NCBI RefSeq assembly: GCF_963675165.1
Contig: NC_087392.1
Span: 2,433,001-2,497,000 of the forward strand
Reading direction: 5' to 3'
Source: Halichondria panicea
Lineage: Eukaryota > Porifera > Demospongiae > Suberitida > Halichondriidae
Length of the DNA stretch: 64,000 bases
How positions within the stretch are numbered: position 1 is the stretch's first letter; the number at the start of each line of letters is the position of its first letter. The position numbers and the translations under genes are program-made. Below are positions 22,901 through 31,770 of the stretch, in pieces. The notes under the pieces were generated by a model. It was not told the origin of the DNA and ran no database searches. It was given only the letters and a program-made list of their open reading frames with translations.

Positions 22901-24452
22901 GTACATGTAGATTATGGAAATCACATGATTATAATTACAGTAAATGTTAACAATATACCTTTTCAACAACCCTCATGGGCAGATAGGAAGGCACCAAAGA
23001 ATGACAGATGGTGTATAGACTATTGGAATCCCCTAGTCCCACGGCTTTCTTTGCATCCCCACTCTTCCTCTTGTCTCTAGTGAGAGATTCCACTTCATCT
23101 TCTGAACTGCCAGCAGTGTCCTGTATGGATCACCCCAATCATATGAAGCACTGATGTCCGTACTCCACTTGTCACCACTTTAAAAATTCCATACGTACAT
23201 ATGGCTGACAAGTAACCCAATCTAAGTCTCACAACGAATACAGCTAATACATAACACCATCATGATGCTTAAAATGTATCTATCTTTTTTTCACTTGTAT
23301 ATAATATTATTTAAATACGCACAATATTGTAGTACCTCTTTCATCTGTGAGGTAGGCACTATGAAAAACTCTTCATTCTCTGGGAGAAGTCCATGTAGCA
23401 TCCATGCTGACAGCTGCTTGTAAAAGACTCCATGACAACTAGCTAGGATCCTAACATAGAGACAAACCACATTTATAGCTGCCATATTATACTGTATAGC
23501 CACACATATCAACTTGAACAGTATTGCCAGCAGGGTTCATCTAGTAGGGGGGGGGGTTAACCTTTCCCCCTGTAGAATAGTAATATGTAACTAGATCTAC
23601 CGTGATACTAGCATATAATAGGGGGTGTGGGCAACAAAGATGGGAGTGGCCAAACATTTTGCGGCGTGCCAAACCTTTCTCCTAACTTTTAATCCTAGAT
23701 GAAACCCTGGCCAGGTACTACTAAAGATCATAATTATAGCACCAATTAAATAATAATTAGTCAGTTGTTCACCTCTCATAAGCTTTCTGAATATCTGGCA
23801 CTCCACTAGAGCAGCAGTTGTGCAAGTAACTCAATATCTGCCCCCCCCTTAGCTTGCCCTGCACGATGTGGTTGACAGCATCGTCCAGTGATGGAAGAAG
23901 GGTCTGATAACGCTCTAGTGAGGAGGTCAGGTGGGACAGGGGTAGGTGGGGCTCACGTACGAACTAAAGGGGCGGGCGGTAAACACGGGGATGGTTAAAA
24001 TTGTGAGTATATAAGGAGGACCTTTTTTACTCCTCTGCACAAAGGTAATTCCTCACTTTTTGCTCCTGCTTGACCAGATGTTGCCGATACTCATTGAGCA
24101 TACTGTCCAAACCAAACGCCAAAGATTTCAAGTAAAGCAGACAGCCAGAGTCCCTGGAGACAGGGGACACAAGACGGAAAATTGCTTTGTTCTGTTCCGA
24201 TATAAATTCTTTGAGGTGCATGTAGTATGTGCCAAGTCGGCATATTCTGTTCAGTAGCTCTCTCTCACTGGGATGAATGAATGGCAGCCCTGGAACAATC
24301 TACAGAAGATGGCAAGTGATTATATGTCATGTTATGCAAGGGTGAAGTATTGGAAGCTTGAACTTTACCTCAAGTTCCCCTGAGTCTTTGGACAACATGA
24401 GCAAATTACCAGGATAACCAGCCAGAGCCATCAGCACTTCATGGTGTAGCAT
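19932..24452 (-). CDS. TUBGCP4: Gamma-tubulin complex component 4
   Basis: Spc97/98-family subunit of the gamma-tubulin ring complex that nucleates microtubules. Twelve exons: 24452-24369, 24299-24057, 23963-23773, 23450-23336, 23120-22959, 22894-22810, 21934-21759, 21594-21489, 21318-21105, 20877-20706, 20561-20427, 20192-19932; 647 aa (human 667). Recognised strings: MLHHEVLMALAGYPGNL, PFIHPSERELLNRICRLGT, ASCHGVFYKQLSAWMLHGLL, SLVPSYLPMRVVEKILFVGE, RIRDSVAERLWKLLVE, DFFLLGRGELF, DVNVAFQQAM, VEWPLHILFTPLILEKYN, HMGFLVDSLLYYVQVDVLES and LLLRVDYNKYF at the end. The length and the C-terminal gamma-tubulin-binding half are intact. The last acceptor is preceded by a run of 13 C on the coding strand. 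Its stop lies 68 bp from the convergent SHQ1 stop, so the 3' UTRs probably overlap. Confidence 0.95.
22261..22710. mobile_element. CAGTGGAACCTCC-type inverted-repeat element
   Basis: TACAGTGGAACCTCC at the left and GGATGTTCCACTGTA at the right are inverted. Inside, AGAGGTGG and GGAGGTGGTCGTTA are repeated in tilted arrangement. The element is flanked by TA, which fits a TA target-site duplication. It lies in a TUBGCP4 intron (between exons 6 and 7). The same family is at 1-344. Confidence 0.75.
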
Positions 24453-24702
24453 TGTGCACTTTTATCTATGGATCATATGGATATGGTGCAACCTCTTCAA
24501 AAGTTTCAAGCGGCCTCTATTCGAGGCTAGTAGCTAAACCACCTTAGCCTCGTTTTCGCTTTTAGATCTTCTTCTGCTTTATCTTTCTTGCCTCCCATTT
24601 TGAGCGAGCTCCGCCCTTAGCCTCGATTCGCAGGCCAAGGCCTTGTGAAGCTATTACGCCCTGTTTTGTCCACTAGAACTTGAGCAAAATCACAATTCGA
24701 GA
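24453..24702. promoter_or_regulatory. Divergent spacer TUBGCP4 / CC-rich membrane protein
   Basis: 250 bp between start codons, of which about 24,512-24,640 is an inverted-repeat element: GGCCTCTATTCGAGGCTAG faces TTAGCCTCGATTCGCAGGCC. This is the same TAGCCTCG family found in the ALG8/SHQ1 spacer. Promoter role is inferred from position only. Confidence 0.5.
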
Positions 24703-26056
24703 ATGTTGACTTACAGCTTTTTAAACCTTATACTTCTAGTAAGTATAACAGTAGCACAAGGTAAGCATGCATGCTATATCGTGCGCTATCCTATTGTACT
24801 TGTAGAGATAGAGTCTACTGCATAAATATAGATACACTATTGCTATAATAAATTATAGCTATTTATTTTAGAGTAAACTTTCATTCTCTATTCTCTAATT
24901 TTGCAGATCAATGTCCTCTTGGGACCTACTGTGGTAGAGCATGCTGCTTACCACTTATTCAGCGATGTTGTGCAACGTCTAATGACCCTACTAATCCTTT
25001 GCTCACATGCTGTACGGCTGACTCTACCAACGTTGTTGCAACTTGTGGCACTTTTCAATGCCCCAACAGCCTACCACCTGAGGAAGTGTACGACACAGCA
25101 GTGACAGTCACTACCGGTGAAGCAGCGCAGTTACGAAACCAGTGTTGCATGTACTTCAGAGAAGGATGTTGCAGCCAGAGTGAAAACAACTTTCTAGATT
25201 TGCTGTAAGTTTTAGAGGTTATGATCTCAACCATATTTTCTGCAACAAATCCACCCATTTGCATTCTTTAGTGGATCAATAATATCTACAGACAATAACA
25301 ATAAACGCTGGTACATGATTGTCACTCAACAGCAATGGTTATATACCACCCCCTGCACCATGTAATAGAGTGTAAACATAACAATGAGTGCATCCCAGCT
25401 TTTCCCTCCCGACACCACACATAATATACTGTAAAGATTACCGTATAGAGGGTAATTTTCGTGGGGCAAAATATTCGTGATTTTCGTGGTTGAAGGTCTG
25501 TTTTACCCACGAATGAAACGACCTTGCCTATACCTTTACCGCAACCACGAACATATTAACCACGAAATGTCTCAATATTGTTTAACCACGAATATTTTGT
25601 CCCCCGAAAATTACCCGCTATATTAGGTATAATAGCTGCATCACTTTTATTTTCTGGCAATGCATAAGCAACTTCTAACATGCAATTGATTCCACACGTA
25701 GTATATACATGTACAAACAATGAACCTGGAGCCTAGAATCGAATTGCACTCTAGATCTGGGAAACTAAAACTTGGGCGATGCCTGCCCCAATGCAGGTTT
25801 CCCCTTACTTTATAGTATGCTTTGCACACTATCACAGTTTTTTTTTTATGTATTTGGCACCCTTCATGCAATGAGTTAATGCGTCAAAGGATAACCAAGC
25901 TATCATTTAGAAGACTGTTAATATAGCAATAACATGCAGTGTTAATTTCACTACAGATACAAGTTGGCACTTGGTCTGGGAATTGGACTCGGTGGTTTGC
26001 TAGTGATCATCCTGATACTGGTGGTGTGTTGTTGCTGCTGTGCAGTATGTAGTTAG
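24703..26056 (+). CDS. Small type I membrane protein, Cys-rich ectodomain and CCCCC tail (151 aa)
   Basis: Exons 24703-24760, 24907-25204 and 25957-26056; 456 nt in phase. A signal peptide (MLTYSFLNLILLVSITVAQ) is followed by a cysteine-rich ectodomain: CPLGTYCGRACC, RCC, TCC and, near the membrane, QCCMYFREGCCSQ. One TM helix (LALGLGIGLGGLLVIILILVV) follows, then a very short tail CCCCCAVCS with likely palmitoylation sites. The CC-x6-CC module just outside a single TM followed by clustered Cys resembles the Shisa/WBP1/VOPP1/CYYR1-type (STMC6) adaptors. The first half has a weak granulin-like CC pattern. Both readings are inference; no ortholog is named. Intron 2 holds a MITE. Confidence 0.75.
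25439..25629. mobile_element. MITE-like element, TACCGTATAG(A/C)GGGTAATTTTC ends
   Basis: The left arm TACCGTATAGAGGGTAATTT with TCGTGGGG faces a right arm CCCCCGAAAATTACCCGCTA then TATTAGGTA. CACGAA-type direct and inverted repeats fill the interior. Closely related to 33,139-33,347. It sits in intron 2 of the CC-rich membrane protein gene. Confidence 0.8.
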
Positions 26057-26844
26057 CCGTAGCTGAGCTGTTTTATGTTATCCTGATCCTGTGGTGTACA
26101 TGTTGCTGCTAATGTTTTTAAAGTGTAGTTGTATTAGTATATTTAGAGTACATACGACAATAATTGACTATGTTTTGTGTCAAAAATTAGTTTCTCATGT
26201 TTACATCAGTCAACTAGTGTCATGCATCCTACCACAGTAAATGATAGTTTGGTACACTGTTCACAGAATGTGCGGGCCATAATGTGGCCATAATAAAACA
26301 ATGTTGCCTATAATTAATATACAGGCAGGCAATACAACCTATACACATACAGGCCAAATACTAGCAAGTATAATATAGGAGTTTTGCAAAATATTGCCAG
26401 GCAGGGCAATGAATACTTCAGGGGGTGTTGCAAAATAATATTGCAGCCAGGCAGGGCGGGCAATGAATACCAGAAGTATTATCAAGAGTATAAGAAAGTA
26501 TGCATTTGCATCCGTGCGCATGCATGCGCAAGCAAGGTATAATTATCTGTAGCTAGCTGTCTGGAGTCTGCTGATATCTTAGTGAGTACCAATGCATAGT
26601 CTAAAATCCAGTCTCAAAACCTACTGCATGTGATCTCATTACTGTTCGTATTACTAACTATAGTAAAAAGTACATAGATCTAAGAGCAATTTGAAAATGT
26701 AAAAACACTAAAACAAACACTCAAGGAGCAGTCATTGAAATCTATTTGAAGATATGCATATACACGGACATTAACACTCTATATCACTGTAGCTAATGAG
26801 TGTACACTACTCTAACAGTTTGAAAATGGTGGGTTGATGGGTGA
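26057..26844. other. Convergent intergenic spacer with local duplication
   Basis: 788 bp between the CC-rich protein stop and the ILK stop, so it contains both 3' UTRs. About 26,385-26,475 holds a tandem duplication of GCCAGGCAGGGC...GCAATGAATAC units with TTGCAAAATA. No gene or RNA is recognised. Confidence 0.5.
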
Positions 26845-29324
26845 TCAGGACACCTCCAACTTGTCCAGAATGGGCTGTATCTTCTCAAACCGAGGTCTCT
26901 TGTTCGGATCTGCATTCCAACAGATATCAATGATCCTTTGCAGGTGATGATTGACAAACGATGGAATGACCGGTCGAGCGTTGTCCCTGGCAATCTATGA
27001 GAAAAGAAAACAATCTACAAAAATTCCATCAGCGCCGCAGCAACAATTCATAACTGTTTAGTATAATAATTATGTCAAAATGCTAGTAGAAAGTTTTATC
27101 CTGATGCTCTTGAAATACTGAGCTCCACCTTAGTTCCAGCGTGCATGGGAGATAGGTCTGCGAAGGGAATCTTCCCAGTAGACACCTCCCAGAGGATGAT
27201 AGCAAAGCTGTACATGTCAGCCGCTTTCTTGTCAAAGTCTTCAGGGCGGTGCTGGAGAACTGGGGGAGGAGGAAAGAGAGTGATATATTGGTATACGAAA
27301 AAGGAAGCCACCAAATGGCGTTCCAAACATGTGTATCTAGTCAGAACTACTCACTGGTGTTTACCAAATTGAACGACACGTAGCATTGACTGTAAGACTG
27401 TAATAAATCGGCACACCCAACAACTGTGTTTATCCCGTTGTCAGTGGCAACGTAAGAAATGTACATGTAACACCCATTCACAAAATTATACTTACGTTCA
27501 GGGGCCATCCAGCTGGGCTTGAAGACCTTATCATTGTCCATGAAAGAGAACCTAGTGTGAGGGAGATCAAGTTTAGCAGTCAGATCCTCATCGACCTGTT
27601 GTGTGTGGTGAAGAGACATTGTCAGTGCAATGTCTATTTGTGTGCGAGTGAAGAGAGAATGTCAGTGTAATGTCTATTTGAAGTGGAAATAACTTGTTCT
27701 CTGCGAGGTACGTATGTACCGTACTCTACCGAAATTACGCCCACCCCCACTGTTGAGTGAAATTTCCTGCATAGGCTAATTTGCCTCAAGAATACACCCA
27801 CCATGCAGGAAGTGATGCATTTGTCAGTGAGCAGTTGTCAAGAAAGGTTTAGCAGTTTATTGTGTGTAAGCTGGTTAGCTCTAGATCTAATACTTACTCG
27901 TATAAGAGACAGAGACAAGGACAATCTTCTCTGAATCTATGTTGAAGGCTCTGACAGTGACAAGGAACAACCTTCTGATGCAAAATCTTGACTCATTATA
28001 CCTAGCTACTTTACCCATGCATCACCATTGTTGTATATTGATGTATTTATTGTATTTTAAGAGCTGGCAGGCCTCAGACGAAGACTTATTTCTTACTGAG
28101 TGGGCTTAGTTTCGAGGCAAAACTACTGTTTTCAAAATTAAGCCCACCCCACCTGTAGCTGCTTTGTAGCATGCAATTAGGGTGGGCGTAATCTCGGTAG
28201 AGTACGGTACCATTTTGGGGAAGTGTGGAGCAATGTCCATTGATACCTTAAGATGAGTATGTGTGGTGCGTGGAAGTGACATGTACATGCTTACAAAGAC
28301 GTGATGGGGGTTGAGGTCAAAATGCTTGATGAGTGGATCAAGTGAGTGAAGATGGGCCATCCCATGACATATGTCCCTACAGAACTTGATGCCTTCCTCT
28401 AGATTCACTTTGATCTCTGCAGAAACAAGTTACGCAAGCACATTACACATCTAGATTGGGTAGAAGGTGTTCACAACGGGAATTTATGAGTACATTAAAA
28501 CATTAAAAGTGCCACTGAGTTCATACTGGCGGTAACGAATAATAGAGTCCAATCTGAAAGCTCATGCTTGCAAAAAGACATAATTAATTGCCTAGAAACA
28601 AAAAATAAACTTACCCGACTCGATATCATGGAGGATATAATAGAGGGAGCCCAGCTTCATATAGATGCCTATAGTGTGAACCTGCGGCTCTATGATGACA
28701 CCAATGAGAGGAAGGATGTTATCATGGTTGAATATCCTGAGACGTGTGTACTCATGATGAAAGTTCTCCCTCAGAGTGGATCTAAAGACATCTCCCTTTG
28801 TCTTGAGCTTCTTCACCACCACAGTGTGACCACTCCACGAGCCTTTCCACGTCTGCACAGGGGAATACATAGCCGTAAATACAAGATGCACATTAACTAT
28901 GTTTTCCTAGTAAGGCCGTATTACAGTTTCAAATGCAGATTTAGGAGTAATGATTTCACAGTTTTTGTCAAGTAATGAGCCTGAGATCAGGCATATCCAC
29001 ACTCTACTACAGCACCAGTGTGTTCACTACCATAGCACACACCTCTCCATAAGATCCCTGGCCGATCTTGATAGACATTGTGACCTGGCTCTTCTCCACC
29101 TCTGCCTGTCGCTGCTTGAAGTCAAGGTCTGTGGTAATCATTACACAAGATGATCATTACAACTTATAATTATTATGTGCAATAACTTACAGTCATTCTT
29201 CCTCATTGGCCGAACCTCTGTACAATGAAACACGGAATGAGTTAGGGTAGTAGCATAATTATTAGTACTGGCTTACTCTTGTGGGGTACAATGACCAGGC
29301 TTTGATCAAACTCCGCAGCAAGGG

Positions 29325-29376
<52 letters not shown>

Positions 29377-30953
29377 ATTGCGTAGGTGGAGTGATAACTT
29401 ACCTTCAAGCTTCTTCCTCAGTCTGGGGCGTGCCTTGGACAAGGGAGTATCTCCGTACTTGTTGGACATTACAATGAGAGCTCCATTCTTCACAAGCATC
29501 TGCAACAAGTGGAGACAATTCAACTTACAATGAAGTGCTACTAATCTAAAGTTACCTCGCAGATACCAATGTAGTTCCAGAAGGATGCGTAATGAAGGGG
29601 AGTGTTCCCATGCTCATTGGCCAAGTTCACATCGGGATTGGATCTCAAAATCTAAAAGAGAATTTAAATAAACTCATCAACTAGTGTGTGTGTATGAGAA
29701 TTGGCCGACTGTATGTGTAGAGATAACGGCCACACAGATGCATGCCAAAGTAGAGACATAATAAATTATGTCCAGTCAACACAAACAACACTGAGATGAC
29801 CAAATTTGGCAAAATAGTGCCTCAATGTCAACACGCAAGGCATACAGGCCAAATAACAGTTTGAGAACTAAACTCAGGATCTGTGTGCTATATATACAGT
29901 AACACATGTAACCATCACCATTACTTGACATTCCTTTACTAATTGGATTCAACCTTATAAGGAAGCTAACCTTACATTATGTGCACTGAATTCAACCTAA
30001 TACATGTACATGTACTGTACCTCACCTTGACAACCATGTCATACTTGCCGTGTTGAGAGGCCACATGGAGCAGGGAGTCTCCACCCATGTTGACTATGTC
30101 CGTCTTGGCCCCCCTCACGAAAAATGCCTCAATGATGTTGGGGTAGCCGTACATGCAGGCATAGTGTAGCGGTGTAAAGCCATGCTGATCCCTACCAAAA
30201 GAATTATACCCCAGCTGAATATAACAGGTGGAAATATATATATACATGTACAGTGTGTACCTAAGCTCTGCACGTAGGGTACTATAATTATAAACGACAT
30301 TTCCAGTAAAGGACACCTAAAGGACGCTCGTAATAGCACCATTTGTATACCTTTAGTGCTACGAGCAATGGACAACTTAGGAAAACGTGGCTGCTCCGAG
30401 GATATACTCGGGGGCAGTTGCTAAGAGACTTACGTAATGTTGATGTCATTATCGGGGTTCATGATCCACTCGCGACAGTAGAGTTCGTCCCCATCCTTCG
30501 AAGCTGAGAAAATGTCTTCACTTGTCGTCTCTGGCCTCAGGCCTGAGGGGGGGGGGTAACAATGACTATTAGACACTAAGCTGGTAAGATCTACATGGGA
30601 AGTACATGGGAAATGTGCCTCAGAGGAGATACGTACACTATGGGACTTAGTATACCTGCAATTTGCTTAGTATCTTGTTGTCAAGCAAAGTAAACTTATG
30701 TAGTGTAGTCAAGCCACAAGGCAAGGTTTGCGCATGCGCACTAGTATATCTAGACACTGTTTTGGAGGTGTCCATGTGATTTAGAACCCCTCAGGCACTT
30801 GTAGTACCCTCACTACAGTGTCAACTACTATATAGCTACAAGATGCATGTATATAGACTACTAGAGAGAAAATGTGAAACACTGTGTGAAGTATTTCACT
30901 GACTCCGGCTCAAACTTACGAGTAAAGAATCTAAAGTCAGACTCCAAATCCAT
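26845..30953 (-). CDS. ILK: Integrin-linked kinase (pseudokinase)
   Basis: Scaffold of focal adhesions (IPP complex with PINCH and parvin). Thirteen exons: 30953-30920, 30542-30434, 30191-30026, 29651-29556, 29499-29403, 29324-29277, 29217-29191, 29128-29043, 28852-28615, 28416-28295, 27595-27496, 27259-27129, 26994-26845; 467 aa (human 452). N-terminal ankyrin repeats: DQHGFTPLHYACMYGYPNII, DSLLHVASQHGKYDMVVK, NEHGNTPLHYASFWNYIGI. The kinase-like domain has TVVVKKLK, RLRIFNHDNILPLIGV, MYSFAIILWEVSTGKIPFAD and RPRFEKIQPILDKLEV. The catalytic loop reads KHFDLNPHHVF (no HRD Asp) and the DFG position reads LDLPHTRF, so like vertebrate ILK it should be a pseudokinase. A 12-residue first exon (MDLESDFRFFTR) adds an N-terminal extension. 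Exon 7 is only 27 nt. Confidence 0.96.
27717..28209. mobile_element. MITE-like element, TACCGTACTCTACCGAAATT ends
   Basis: The left TACCGTACTCTACCGAAATT plus ACGCCCACC is mirrored by GGTGGGCGTAAT then CTCGGTAGAGTACGGTA. The interior is about 430 bp, AT-rich and without a transposase. It occupies most of the ILK intron between the exons ending 28295 and starting 27595. Confidence 0.8.
29326..29374. repeat. (GT)n microsatellite at an ILK acceptor
   Basis: About 24 uninterrupted GT units, reading (CA)n on the ILK coding strand, run directly into the acceptor CACAG of the 48-nt exon 29324-29277. The usual polypyrimidine tract is thus replaced by a dinucleotide repeat. Confidence 0.9.
30572..30850. 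repeat. Dispersed repeat shared with 1.02-1.20 kb
   Basis: In ILK intron 1. TAGACACTAAG, AAGATCTACA, CTATGGGACTTAGTATA and TCTTGTTGTCAAGCAAAG match the left-end copy in the same orientation. AGACACTGTTTTGGAGGTGT also matches the complement of its far end. Confidence 0.55.
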
Positions 30954-31770
30954 AACTTTGCTACTTTTGTTTATCAATGTTGTTCTAGGTGTAAAGTTAT
31001 TTAGTAAACACTACTTGCCAGCCAGCTCTCCAGTCTACCAAGTACTATGAATGTGACTTCTAGATACTACTTCTACAGTACTTCTAGATACTACAGACTG
31101 GCTACTATAGAGACACGATCTATTTTTAAGCTAGGTGGAGTGAACACCATCTCATTAGTGAGTGCAAACATGCTGATTGAAGACAAACAAAAATTTGACA
31201 GCTTTGCCAAATTGGTGTGCTTCTTTCTTGTAGAGAGATGTGAGGTTATTGGCATAGCTACATTCTTACCAGATTTAGCAGAGAATCCTGACATACCCGT
31301 TGGAAATGCCATCTTCTACTGTTCTGTATGTTCTAGTTTCGGTTCTTGTCTCTCCTTTTCTATGCAAGATGCGGCTAATTCATGAGACCAACTTAGTTGA
31401 CTTCAATTTCTGGCCGCGGTCTTCTTCGGTTATTGTCTTTTTACTAATACATCTGACACCCTCTACCAAATATAAAGCTCGTGCTCTGTACTATACCCTC
31501 TACTATCTATGACTATACTATGCTAATCTACTGCACACTGGCTTGCTGAGCTGATCTCTGACCAGTAGCCTAGTTAATAGGGTATCCAATAGATTGGTAA
31601 GTCTCTGAATATAGATTCTAGTCAAATGCAGATGCAATTTAACTGGTTTAGTTATTGTATCCTGGTTTATTATTAAATACTACAGCTCAATTTAATACAG
31701 ACTGTAAACGCAATTTTTACCATATTTTTATCTCCATGCAGAGCTTCAGAGGCATTCAGGCAGTGATTAG
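30954..31770. other. Divergent ILK/ADCK2 spacer
   Basis: 817 bp between start codons. Duplicate TACTTCTAGATACTAC units lie at about 31,060-31,095. There are open frames on both strands at 31,047-31,385 (+) and 31,312-31,091 (-, 73 codons from an ATG in fair context), but neither resembles a known protein and they overlap each other. Treated as noncoding, probably 5' UTR and promoter. Confidence 0.4.

Noticed and set aside
31047-31385. 112-codon plus-strand and 73-codon minus-strand open frames between ILK and ADCK2
   Set aside because: They overlap on opposite strands, show no domain or splice logic, and lie in a divergent promoter.
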